Part shown: positions 18,030-27,202 of the stretch, piece after piece
How positions within the stretch are numbered: position 1 is the stretch's first letter
Layout of the letters: every line of letters begins with the position of its first letter
Origin: Streptomyces sp. NBC_01551
GTDB lineage: Bacteria; Actinomycetota; Actinomycetes; Streptomycetales; Streptomycetaceae
Assembly: GCF_026339935.1 (NCBI RefSeq)
Contig: NZ_JAPEPX010000001.1
Span: 2,276,501 to 2,340,500 of the forward strand
Length of the DNA stretch: 64,000 nt
Direction of reading: 5' to 3'
Position numbers and translations under genes: made by a program
Notes under the pieces: model-generated
Databases searched by the model: none
Seen by the model: the letters and a program-made list of their open reading frames with translations, nothing else
Told to the model about the DNA's origin: nothing

Positions 18030-19556
18030 ATGCACCGCTTGCACCGTACGCACCGTATCGACCCGATCGATGAGGAATCGCAGCCGGCTCCGCCCGTGAC
18101 CTTCACCGGCCGCAAGACGCTCGTGGCGGCCGCGGTCGCGGTGGTCCTGATCGCGGGGGCCCTGGTGATCCGGCCGGCCCGCACGGGCGACGACGCACGC
18201 CCTCCGGGGCCCAGCGAACGCGCCGCGGCGGCGGTCGGGATGGGCGCGCCGGCGGCCGCGGTGGATCTGACGGCGCTGCTCGCGGACCGGGAGAAGTGGG
18301 TCGCGGCGCACCCGGACGACGACGCGTCGTGGGCGGTGCTCGGCTCGGCGTACCTGGAGCAGGCGCGGCGGACGGCCGGATCCGGGTGGTACCCGAAGGC
18401 GGAGAAAGCCCTGAAGCGGTCGCTGGAGGTCCGGCCGGCGGAGAAGGGCAACTTCGACGCGATGACGGGCATGGGCACGCTGGCCAACGCCCGGCGGGAC
18501 TTCGGGACGGCGAAGAAGTGGGGCGAGCTGGTACGGGCGCAGGCGCCGCGGCGCTGGACGGCGTACCCGGTACTGGTGGACGCGTACTCGGGGCTCGGCG
18601 ACTACAAGGCCGCGCAGAAGGCGCTGGAGCGGCTGGAGCAGCTGCACTCGGGGCTGGCGGCGCTGACGAAGGCCTCGCAGGTGTACCGGGACCGGGGCTG
18701 GCGCGAGGACGCGGTGCTGGCGATGGAGCACGCGGGCGGCGCGGCGAAGAGCCCGACGGAGAAGGCGTACGTGCTGTTCCGGCTCGGGGAGCTGGCCTTC
18801 GAGCGCGGCGACGCGGCGGAGGCGCTGGGCCTGCACGAGGGCGCGCTGCGGACGGATCCGGGCCAGCCGGAGGCACTGGGCGGCCGGGCGCGGGCGCTGA
18901 CCGCGCTGGGGCGGGGCGGGGAAGCGGTACGGGACTACCGGATGGCGCTGGGGCGGGCTCCGGTGCCGCGCCTGGAGCTGGAGCTGGGCGAGCTGCTGGA
19001 GTCGCTGGGGCGGGCGGACGAGGCGCGTACGCACTACGGCAACCTCGGCGCGCTGGCGGCGCGGGGCGCGGCGGACGGGGTGAACGAGGAGGTGGTCCTC
19101 GGGCTGTACGAGGCGGACCACGGGGACCCGGCGGCGGCGGTGCGGCGACTGTCGGCGGAGTGGTCCCGGCACAAGAACGTGCAGGTGGCTGACGCGATGG
19201 GGTGGGCGCTTCACCGGAACGGGGACGACGCGTCGGCGCTGGAGTACGCGAAGAAGGCGACCGAGGCGGGGCTGCGGAACGCGGAGTTCTCCTACCACCG
19301 GGCGATGGTCGAACGGGGCCTGGGCGACGAGGCGGCCGCGCGGCGGCACTTCCAGGACGCGATGCGGACGAACCCGCGGTTCTCGCCGCTCCGTGCCCCG
19401 CTGGCGAAGGAGGCCCTGGCCTCGGTGGGCCAGCCGGCGCCGGGCGGCCCGGAGAACATGCAGCCGCGCACTCCGTGGGTCGAACCGGAACTCCCCAAAC
19501 CGAACCCGAAACCCAAACCGGGCGAGAAGCCGGCCCCGTCCCCGTCGGCGACCTGA
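18030..19556 (+). CDS. Membrane-anchored tetratricopeptide repeat protein
   Basis: Protein of 508 residues with one N-terminal membrane helix (about 25-45, RKTLVAAAVAVVLIAGALVI) and a long helical repeat region outside. At least seven TPR-like units are visible, for example ASWAVLGSAYLEQARR, KAYVLFRLGELAFERGDAAEALGLHEGAL and FSYHRAMVERGLGDEAAARRHF. The C-terminus is Pro/Lys-rich. It should be a scaffold for protein contacts at the cell surface. The start ATG 18030 is chosen because the preceding in-frame codons lack a ribosome site. A bidirectional terminator follows. Confidence 0.85.
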   Translation: MHRLHRTHRIDPIDEESQPAPPVTFTGRKTLVAAAVAVVLIAGALVIRPARTGDDARPPGPSERAAAAVGMGAPAAAVDLTALLADREKWVAAHPDDDASWAVLGSAYLEQARRTAGSGWYPKAEKALKRSLEVRPAEKGNFDAMTGMGTLANARRDFGTAKKWGELVRAQAPRRWTAYPVLVDAYSGLGDYKAAQKALERLEQLHSGLAALTKASQVYRDRGWREDAVLAMEHAGGAAKSPTEKAYVLFRLGELAFERGDAAEALGLHEGALRTDPGQPEALGGRARALTALGRGGEAVRDYRMALGRAPVPRLELELGELLESLGRADEARTHYGNLGALAARGAADGVNEEVVLGLYEADHGDPAAAVRRLSAEWSRHKNVQVADAMGWALHRNGDDASALEYAKKATEAGLRNAEFSYHRAMVERGLGDEAAARRHFQDAMRTNPRFSPLRAPLAKEALASVGQPAPGGPENMQPRTPWVEPELPKPNPKPKPGEKPAPSPSAT

Positions 19557-19575
19557 CCGGTCGGCCGGGCAAACG

Positions 19576-19606
19576 CCGGCGGGGCCGGAAGATCCAGCCC
19601 CGCCGG
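19576..19606. terminator. Bidirectional terminator between TPR gene and hpd
   Basis: CCGGCGGGGC (19576-19585) and GCCCCGCCGG (19597-19606) form a perfect 10-bp stem with an 11-nt loop between two convergent stops. Confidence 0.65.
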
Positions 19607-19625
19607 GGAGGAGGAGCAGGGGCCC

Positions 19626-20912
<1,287 letters not shown>

Positions 20913-20914
20913 TC

Positions 20915-21385
20915 ATGGGCATCGACGAACTCGACGGGCGGCTCATCGTCCTGCTCGCCCGCGAGCCCCGGATCGGGGTCCTGGAGGCGTCGCGCCGACT
21001 GGGCGTGGCCCGCGGCACGGCGCAGGCGCGCCTGGACCGGCTCCAGGCCAACGGGGTGATCCGCGGGTTCGGCCCGCAGGTGGACCCGGCGGCGCTCGGG
21101 TATCCGGTCACCGCGTTCGCCACGCTGGAGATCAAGCAGGGCCAGGGGTCGGACGTACGGGCGCACCTGGACGGCGTGCCGGAGGTGCTGGAGCTGCACA
21201 CCACCACCGGGCACGGGGACATGCTGTGCCGGCTGGTGGCGCGCTCCAACGCGGATCTCCAGCGGGTGATCGACCGGGTCGTCGGCTTCGAGGGGATCGT
21301 GCGGGCGTCGACGGCGATCGTGATGGAGAACCCGGTACCGCTGCGGGTCATCCCCCTGGTGGAGCAGGCGGCGCACGAGGGCTGA
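20915..21385 (+). CDS. Lrp/AsnC family transcriptional regulator
   Basis: DNA-binding regulator of 156 residues. The N-terminal helix-turn-helix spans about residues 20-45 (VLEASRRLGVARGTAQARLDRL), and the C-terminal ligand-binding RAM domain includes VLELHTTTGHGDMLCRLVARS. ATG at 20915 is preceded by GGAGG with 5-nt spacing, so it is chosen over the ATG 33 nt upstream. Divergent placement next to hppD strongly suggests that it controls tyrosine catabolism, with an aromatic amino acid or keto acid as effector; the effector is inferred. Confidence 0.93.
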   Translation: MGIDELDGRLIVLLAREPRIGVLEASRRLGVARGTAQARLDRLQANGVIRGFGPQVDPAALGYPVTAFATLEIKQGQGSDVRAHLDGVPEVLELHTTTGHGDMLCRLVARSNADLQRVIDRVVGFEGIVRASTAIVMENPVPLRVIPLVEQAAHEG

Positions 21386-21414
21386 GAGCCACCCCCGGAG
21401 TTCCAAAGAACCAG

Positions 21415-21457
21415 TTGCAAAGAAACCCTTGCACAGGAGTCTTTGCAACCCTAGAGT
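21415..21457 (+). promoter_or_regulatory. Operator dyad overlapping a leaderless promoter
   Basis: TTGCAAAGA (21415-21423) and TCTTTGCAA (21440-21448) are a perfect 9-bp dyad with a 16-nt spacer. A promoter lies inside it: -35 TTGCAC (21429-21434), 17 nt, -10 TAGAGT (21452-21457). The right half-site sits between -35 and -10, so a bound repressor would block RNA polymerase. The start site would be at the ATG 21464, giving a leaderless mRNA. The obvious binder is the regulator encoded just downstream. Confidence 0.75.
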
Positions 21458-21463
21458 TGAGGC

Positions 21464-22069
21464 ATGCCCGAAGAGCCGGAAGCCCCGAAAACCCCGGCGG
21501 ACGAGGAACTCCTGGTCCGCAAGCTCGATGCCCGCTCCCTGCGCGGCCTCGCCCACCCGCTGCGCATCCGCATGCTGGCCGCCCTGCGCCACGACGGTCC
21601 GGCCACCGCCTCGCAGCTGGCGGAGCAGTTCGGGGAGTCCAGCGGGGCCACCAGCTACCACCTGCGCCAGCTCGCCGCGCACGGGTTCGTCGAGGACGCA
21701 CCCGGGCACGGCAAGGGTCGCGAGCGGTGGTGGAAGGCCGCCCACGACGGCACGCAGTTCGACGAGTCCCTGATGTACGCCACCGACCCGGAGACGCGCG
21801 GCGCCGCCGAGACCTTCCTGCACTCGATCATGACGATCCACGCGCAGGAGATGAGCACCTGGCTCGGCAACGCCCACACCTGGCCCCAGGAGTGGCGGGC
21901 CGCCTCGGACCTCAGCGACTTCACGCTGCGCCTGACGCCCGCCCAGAGCCACGAACTCGTCCACAAGATGCACGAGTTGGTCAACAGCTACCGCGACCTG
22001 CCGGCGGCCGACGACGCGGAGACGGTCCGCATCCACACGCACGCCTTCCCGCGCCACAACGGCGACTAG
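21464..22069 (+). CDS. ArsR-family winged-helix repressor
   Basis: Transcriptional regulator of 201 residues. The winged helix is at about residues 25-90 (RSLRGLAHPLRIRMLAALRHDGPATASQLAEQF, then SGATSYHLRQLAAHGFVED, then ERWWKAA). The rest is a long helical effector domain with several His residues. No CxC metal motif is present, so it is not a typical metal sensor. It has no ribosome-binding site and begins at the predicted start of transcription. With the small gene and MFS pump downstream it forms a drug-efflux-type operon, self-repressed through the dyad upstream. Confidence 0.9.
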   Translation: MPEEPEAPKTPADEELLVRKLDARSLRGLAHPLRIRMLAALRHDGPATASQLAEQFGESSGATSYHLRQLAAHGFVEDAPGHGKGRERWWKAAHDGTQFDESLMYATDPETRGAAETFLHSIMTIHAQEMSTWLGNAHTWPQEWRAASDLSDFTLRLTPAQSHELVHKMHELVNSYRDLPAADDAETVRIHTHAFPRHNGD

Positions 22070-22137
22070 CGGCTCGCCGCCGGCCGCCCCGCCTCACCGA
22101 TTTCCCTTTTCCGCTCGCCAGAAGGAGTCGTCCTGCC

Positions 22138-22347
22138 ATGAACACCTTCACCCACGCCGAGATGCACGCCGAGACCCACACCGCCCGCACCGCCGAACTG
22201 GCCGTCGAAGCCGCCGCGCGGCACCTGGCCCGGTCGGCGGACACCACCCCCGCCCTGCGCGACCGGCTCGGCGAGGCCCTCGTCAGCGCCGGGATACGGG
22301 TGATGCAGCCCGCCCACGTCCAGGCCCGCTTCCAGCACGCCGCATGA
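22138..22347 (+). CDS. Small Ala/His/Thr-rich protein between repressor and pump
   Basis: Unrecognised protein of 69 residues. It has a His/Glu/Thr-rich start (MNTFTHAEMHAETHTARTAEL) and one long amphipathic helix (AVEAAARHLARSAD). No membrane segment or cofactor motif is seen. GAAGGAG precedes the ATG at a good distance, and the stop overlaps the MFS start by 4 nt (ATGA), so it is translationally coupled to the pump gene. It may be an accessory protein of the efflux system; this is inference from position. Confidence 0.7.
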   Translation: MNTFTHAEMHAETHTARTAELAVEAAARHLARSADTTPALRDRLGEALVSAGIRVMQPAHVQARFQHAA

Positions 22348-23636
22348 GCCGGCGCCGGCCCTTCGCGGCCGTACTGGCCGCCAACACCGTTTCCATCGCC
22401 GGCAGTTCGCTCACCCTGATCGGCGTCCCGTGGTTCGTCCTCCAGACCACGGACAGCGCCGGCCGGGCCGGGGTCGTCGCCTTCTGCGCCACCCTGCCCG
22501 TGGTCGTCGCCGCGCTCGTCGGCGGCCCCGTCATCGACCGGATCGGCCGCCGCCGGGTCTCGGCCGTCTCCGACCTCGTCTGCGCCGTCTCCGTCGGCGC
22601 GATCCCGCTGCTGCACTACGCGGGCCTGCTGGAGTTCTGGATGCTGTGCGCGCTGATGGCCGTCGGCGGCCTCGTGCACACCCCAGGCCTGACCGCCCGC
22701 TACGTCCTGCTGCCCAGCCTCGCCGAACACGCCGGCACCACCGTCACCCGGGCGGCGAGCCTCTACGACGCGGTCTCGCGCGGGGCCCGGATGCTCGGGG
22801 CCGCGGTGGCCGGTGTACTGATCGCGGCGTTCGGGGCGGAGACCGTCCTGCTGCTCGACGCGGGCACCTTCGCGGTGTCGGCGCTGCTGGTCACCGCGTT
22901 CCTGCGCGGCGTACCGGCCGCCGAGCCGCAACGCGCCTCGGGGAAGGTCTCGTTCGCGCGATACCGGGCCGAACTCGCCGAGGGCTGGGCCTTCCTGACC
23001 CGCTCGCGGCTGCTGACGGGCGTCACCCTGATGGTGATGGTGACCAACGGCCTCGACCAGGGCTGGTCGTCGGTGCTGCTGCCCGTGCACGGCCGCGAGG
23101 ACCTCGGCGGGGCCACGGCGCTCGGCCTGCTGGTCTCCCTGTTCGGCGGCTTCGCCCTGCTCGGCGCCCTGCTGTACGGGGCGTGGGGCGAGCGGTTCCC
23201 CCGTAGAGCGGTGTTCGCGGCGGCCTTCCTCGCCTCCGGGTCCACCCGCTACGTGGTCGCCGCCCTCACCGACACCACCCTGCCGCTCGCGGTGACCATG
23301 GCCCTGGCGGGCCTGGGCGCGGGCATGCTCAACCCGATCCTGACCACGATGACGTACGAGAAGGTGCCCGAGGAGCTGCGCAGCCGCGTCGCGGGGGTCA
23401 CCACGGCGGGGTGCGAGCTGACGATGCCGCTCGGCGGTCTCGCCGCCGGGCTGCTGGTCGACGGGTTCGGGGCGGCGCGGGCGCTGCTGCTCTTCGGCGG
23501 CGCCTACCTGCTGACCACGCTCGCCCCGGTGGTCTTTCCCGCCTGGCGCGACCTGGACCGGCAGGTCAGCAGGACGGAACCGTCTCCCCCCGGTTCAGCG
23601 CGCGCAGGGCGTCCACGGCACCCGTCAGCGAAGTGA
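22344..23636 (+). CDS. MFS transporter (drug efflux type)
   Basis: Membrane transporter of 430 residues with about 12 hydrophobic segments. The N-terminus RPFAAVLAANTVSIAGSSLTLIGVPWFVLQTT and the VIDRIGRRRVSAVSD loop between helices 2 and 3 are characteristic of the MFS family, close to the enterobactin-exporter EntS-like group (DHA3). ATG at 22344 overlaps the small gene upstream. The last 23 codons run past the stop of the convergent protease gene, an overlap of 71 nt. Export of a toxic compound that inactivates the ArsR repressor is the probable role. Confidence 0.9.
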   Translation: MSRRRPFAAVLAANTVSIAGSSLTLIGVPWFVLQTTDSAGRAGVVAFCATLPVVVAALVGGPVIDRIGRRRVSAVSDLVCAVSVGAIPLLHYAGLLEFWMLCALMAVGGLVHTPGLTARYVLLPSLAEHAGTTVTRAASLYDAVSRGARMLGAAVAGVLIAAFGAETVLLLDAGTFAVSALLVTAFLRGVPAAEPQRASGKVSFARYRAELAEGWAFLTRSRLLTGVTLMVMVTNGLDQGWSSVLLPVHGREDLGGATALGLLVSLFGGFALLGALLYGAWGERFPRRAVFAAAFLASGSTRYVVAALTDTTLPLAVTMALAGLGAGMLNPILTTMTYEKVPEELRSRVAGVTTAGCELTMPLGGLAAGLLVDGFGAARALLLFGGAYLLTTLAPVVFPAWRDLDRQVSRTEPSPPGSARAGRPRHPSAK

Positions 23637-24363
23637 CGGGGATCAGCCGGAGCCCCTCGGGAAGTTCGGACTGGGCGTCCGAGCACTCCGCCTTCGGTAC
23701 GAGGAACACCGTGGCCCCGTCGCGCCGCGCGGCCTGAGTCTTCAGGGCCACGCCGCCGACCGCGCCGACCTTGCCGTCGGCGTTGATGGTCCCCGTACCG
23801 GCGATGCTGCGGCCGCCGGTGAGCTCGCCGCCGCTGCCGTCGCCGTCGAGCTTGTCGACGATGCCGAGGGAGAAGAGGAGGCCGGCGCTCGGCCCGCCGA
23901 CGTCGGCGAGGTTGAGCTCGACCTTCACGTCCTTCGGGTCCTTGTGGAGATAGCCGAGGGCGGCCTGGGCGGCGTCCGACTGGGACGCCGCCATTTCCTC
24001 CAGGTTGTGCTCCTCGATCTCCTTGTCGCTTCCGCCCGAGGGGTAGACCGCCTCCCGGGGCATGACCGCCCGGGTGGTGTCGAACCAGTGGTCGAGGAGC
24101 TCGGGCAGTTTCACCGAGGTGGAGGGGCCGGTCGCCTGGATGGTGGTCATCCGCAGCTGGCCCTTGGTCGCGCGCGTTGGAGCGCCGGTGACGGTGATGA
24201 CGGACTTGCCGTCGCGGGCACCGAGGACGTCGGCCGTGAGCCCGGGCTGGGCGATCACGAACGGCAGCGGCGCGAAGGCGACCGCGGCGAACAGCGCGAC
24301 CGCGGGCAGGGCGCAGAGGGCCAGGGCGGCGGGACGCGGCAGACGTGTGAGGCGAGAGAGCAC
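23566..24363 (-). CDS. Lon-like S16 serine protease, membrane-anchored
   Basis: Protein of 265 residues with one N-terminal membrane segment (AALALCALPAVALFAAVAFAPLPFVIAQPG) and an extracellular domain. The catalytic Ser lies in GGPSAGLLFSLGI and the catalytic Lys in VALKTQAARRDGATVFLVP, the Ser-Lys dyad of the S16 (Lon) family. The ATPase and usual PDZ regions are reduced or absent. Actinobacterial homologues are often described as PDZ/Lon-like secreted proteases. The gene ends inside the 3' end of the convergent MFS gene. Confidence 0.88.
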   Translation of the reverse strand: MLSRLTRLPRPAALALCALPAVALFAAVAFAPLPFVIAQPGLTADVLGARDGKSVITVTGAPTRATKGQLRMTTIQATGPSTSVKLPELLDHWFDTTRAVMPREAVYPSGGSDKEIEEHNLEEMAASQSDAAQAALGYLHKDPKDVKVELNLADVGGPSAGLLFSLGIVDKLDGDGSGGELTGGRSIAGTGTINADGKVGAVGGVALKTQAARRDGATVFLVPKAECSDAQSELPEGLRLIPVTSLTGAVDALRALNRGETVPSC

Positions 24364-24518
24364 GCGGCCAATCTATCGGGCCGGGGTTCGTCCCCCTCCG
24401 CCCGCACGGCCGACCGGGCGCGCGGGGCGGGGACGACACCGGGGCGGGAGCGCGGCGCGGGCATGACGGAGTCGGGTGGCGGGCCGCCCACCACCCGTAC
24501 CCGCGAGCCCGCGCGGCG

Positions 24519-25160
24519 TCAGCGCAGGGCGTCGGCCACCTCCCGGGCGGCGTCCACGACGCGCGGACCGACCCGCTCCGGCACGGCGTCGGCCAGCATG
24601 ACGACGCCGACGCTGCCCTCCAGCCCGGTGATGCCGACCAGGGGCGCGGCGGCGCCGCTGGCGCCCGCCTCCAGCTCCCCGTGGGTCAGCGTGTACCCGG
24701 GCTCGGTCAGGGTGCCCTGACGGGCCGCCAGGATGGCCCGGCCGGCGGCCCCGCGGTCGAGCGGGTGGCGGAACCCGGCCCGGTAGGCCACGTGGTAGTC
24801 GGTCCAGGTCGGCTCGACCACGGCGACGGCGAGCGCCTCGGTGCCGTCGACGAGGGTCAGGTGCGCGGTCGCCCCGATGTCCTCGGCGAGGGACCGCAGC
24901 GCGGGCAGGGCCGCCTCGCGCACCAGCGGGTGCACCTGGCGGCCCAGCCGCAGCACACCCAGCCCGACGCGCGCCCGGCCGCCGAGGTCGCGGCGGACCA
25001 GGGCGTGCTGTTCGAGCGTGGCGAGAAGCCGGTAGACCACGGTGCGGTTCACACCGAGGCGGTTGGAGAGCTCGGTGACGGTCAGACCGTGGTCGGTGTC
25101 GGCGAGCAGTTTGAGGACTCTGAGCCCTCTGTCGAGAGTCTGGGAGGTCTCCGCGGTCAC
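24519..25160 (-). CDS. IclR family transcriptional regulator
   Basis: Regulator of 213 residues. Residues 1-60 carry the winged helix (LRVLKLLADTDHGLTVTELSNRLGVNRTVVYRLLATLEQH), and the C-terminal effector-binding domain shows LTLVDGTEALAVAVV, FRHPLDRGAAGRAIL and GSVGVVMLADAVP. It is shorter than usual IclR proteins at the C-terminus. GTG at 25160 has AGAGG nearby, which places the helix-turn-helix at the normal distance; upstream codons read as non-coding Arg/Pro-rich sequence. The target genes are unknown. Confidence 0.9.
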   Translation of the reverse strand: MTAETSQTLDRGLRVLKLLADTDHGLTVTELSNRLGVNRTVVYRLLATLEQHALVRRDLGGRARVGLGVLRLGRQVHPLVREAALPALRSLAEDIGATAHLTLVDGTEALAVAVVEPTWTDYHVAYRAGFRHPLDRGAAGRAILAARQGTLTEPGYTLTHGELEAGASGAAAPLVGITGLEGSVGVVMLADAVPERVGPRVVDAAREVADALR

Positions 25161-25541
25161 GACGCCTCTCCCTCTTTTTCGGTGAGCGGCGGTGACTCTC
25201 ACGGGGTGGAGCGTCGCCGGTCCCACGGCAACGCACGGAGAGGCCGCCGGTAGCGGCCATGGCACCGGCTGCGCTCCCGCGGCGGCGCTGCCACGGAGCG
25301 TATCGATGCGGGGACATTAGCGAGCGGGTCCGCTCAGCGGAAGAGCTCGTCCAGAATCCGGGCGCCTACTGCCGGTTTATGCCGTTTTTCGTTCGAGAGC
25401 GGTGTCAATTCGTGATCTCCTGACCCCTCGAAACTCCTCTCGCCCCTTTAGCCTGAGCACGTTCAAAAACTTATGGACGGCAGCCCCTAAACGGCGGTCC
25501 AGGCCGCCGTTCAAGCGGCTGCGCAGAGGAGAAAAGCACCA
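25161..25541. other. 381-nt divergent gap with a 5' UTR hairpin
   Basis: No gene is seen between the IclR gene and the cell-wall protein gene. The AT-richer stretch around 25370-25480 is the likely promoter region. An 8-bp hairpin (AACGGCGG at 25490-25497, CCGCCGTT at 25504-25511) lies just before the ribosome site GAGGAGAAA near 25525 and could influence its exposure. Confidence 0.5.
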
Positions 25542-27119
25542 ATGAAGCTCAAGCGCATGGCCGTTGTCGCCGCCGCCGCGGTGGTCGGTCCGACGGTTTT
25601 GATGACCACCCCCGCGATGGCCGACGAGGCCCGCGAAACGGCGGTCACGACCCCGGACTCGGCCCCGAAGGACGACACGGCCTCCGCGCCGCAGAACCCC
25701 GAGGCCCCGGCGGCGGACACCGCCGCGGCGCCGCAGCCGGCCCCGGCCGCGCAGCCGAAGCAGGCGCCCGCGCCGGCGCCGGCCCCCGCGCAGCCGAAGT
25801 CGCAGCCCCAGCCGAAGACCCAGCCGCAGGCGCCGGCACCCTCCCTCCACGACGGGGCCGAGGAGGACGGCGACTTCGACCTCGACCTCGACGAGCAGTG
25901 GCGCGGCGGCCCGGACCTCACGATCCAGGGCGTCCCGAAGTCCTTCACGCCCGGCGCCGCGCTCACCCCCCTCAAGGTGACGGTCGACGCCGGCGACGAG
26001 AAGGCCGACGTCAAGGACTACGTCCTCGGCATCGGCGTCAGCGACTTCGACGGCACCCTGAAGAAGAAGCAGGTCAAGGCCGAGGTGCGCGGCGCGGATG
26101 GCACCTGGAAGCCGGCCAAGGCCGTCAGCCTGGGCTTCGACACCAACACCATCGAGATCCAGTTCGCCCCGACCACCATCAAGGCGGGCACGACCCGCAC
26201 GTTCGAGCTGCGCATCGGCTTCACCGCCGACACCCCGGACGCCACCATCGAGGTCTACGGCTACGGCGAGGGCAAGGACGCGGCCGGCCGGGTCATCTCC
26301 CCGTACGCGTTCCACCAGGCGGACATCGGCGCGGGCTCGGAGCACGACGAAGAGGGCGAGCACAACGCGGTCGAGGGCCCGCGGATGACCCTGGACGGGG
26401 TGCCCGCCGCCGGTTTCAAGGCGGGCGGGGACTGGCAGAACCTCACCCTCACCCTGGACAACACCAGGCTCGGCCCCGTCGACGAGTACCTCGTGGCGAT
26501 CGTGATGGGCCGCCCGATGGGCTACGGCTCGTCCGTGAACGCCTCGCAGGTCCAGGTCCAGGTCAAGGACGGCAAGGGCTGGCACGACATCGAGCTCGGC
26601 GGGTCCGACGAGGTCCTGGGCGGCGACCTGGGCACGTACGCGTTCAAGGCGGGCGAGAAGAAGACCGTCGAGCTGCGCATCAAGTTCGCGGCCGACGCCC
26701 CGGCGGGCCGCTTCCACATCGGGTCGTTCGGCTACGCGCCGACGGAGGACCCGGAGGGCGACTTCGTGTCGTCCATGTCGGCCAACCACAAGACCAAGAT
26801 CCTCGCGGCCGACCCCACCACGGGCGGCGGCACGGGCGGCGACACCGAAACCGGCACCGGCACGGGCACGGGCACCGGCACCGGCACCGGCACCGGCACC
26901 GGCACGGAGAACACCGGAACCGGAACCGGAACCGGAACCGGCAACACCCCGGCCCCGAACGGCGGCGGCGCCACCCCGATCGGGAACACCGGCGGCCGGC
27001 TCGCCGAGACCGGCGCCGACGCCGCCACCAGCTGGGCGCTCGGCGCGGGCGGGGTCGCCCTCGCCATGGGCGCGGCGCTCGTCGCCGGCACCGGCCGCCG
27101 CCGTCGCCCGACCGCCTAA
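25542..27119 (+). CDS. Sortase-anchored cell wall protein (LAETG)
   Basis: Surface protein of 525 residues. A signal peptide ends near residue 28 (TTPAMADEA), followed by a Pro/Ala/Gln-rich stalk (about 40-105). Two related beta-domains follow: one starting near DLTIQGVPKSFTPG and one near RMTLDGVPAAGFKAG, each ending in a Q-V-x-V/A-x-V-K/R type strand, which looks like an internal duplication. A Gly-Thr repeat of about 25 residues leads to LAETG (487-491), a membrane segment and a C-terminal RRRR tail, the sorting signal of class E sortases in Streptomyces. The ligand is unknown. Confidence 0.9.
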   Translation: MKLKRMAVVAAAAVVGPTVLMTTPAMADEARETAVTTPDSAPKDDTASAPQNPEAPAADTAAAPQPAPAAQPKQAPAPAPAPAQPKSQPQPKTQPQAPAPSLHDGAEEDGDFDLDLDEQWRGGPDLTIQGVPKSFTPGAALTPLKVTVDAGDEKADVKDYVLGIGVSDFDGTLKKKQVKAEVRGADGTWKPAKAVSLGFDTNTIEIQFAPTTIKAGTTRTFELRIGFTADTPDATIEVYGYGEGKDAAGRVISPYAFHQADIGAGSEHDEEGEHNAVEGPRMTLDGVPAAGFKAGGDWQNLTLTLDNTRLGPVDEYLVAIVMGRPMGYGSSVNASQVQVQVKDGKGWHDIELGGSDEVLGGDLGTYAFKAGEKKTVELRIKFAADAPAGRFHIGSFGYAPTEDPEGDFVSSMSANHKTKILAADPTTGGGTGGDTETGTGTGTGTGTGTGTGTGTENTGTGTGTGTGNTPAPNGGGATPIGNTGGRLAETGADAATSWALGAGGVALAMGAALVAGTGRRRRPTA

Positions 27120-27135
27120 CGCACGCGAGTACACA

Positions 27136-27192
27136 CGTACGAGGACGGGGTCCGTGCGAACCTCCGCACGGACCCCGTCCCCACCTCGTACG
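27136..27192. terminator. Long bidirectional terminator
   Basis: GGACGGGGTCCGTGCG and CGCACGGACCCCGTCC (27143-27180) form a 16-bp perfect stem with loop AACCTC. An outer CGTACGAG/CTCGTACG pair extends it from 27136 to 27192. It lies between two convergent genes. Confidence 0.8.
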
Positions 27193-27202
27193 AACCGTCA
27201 GG

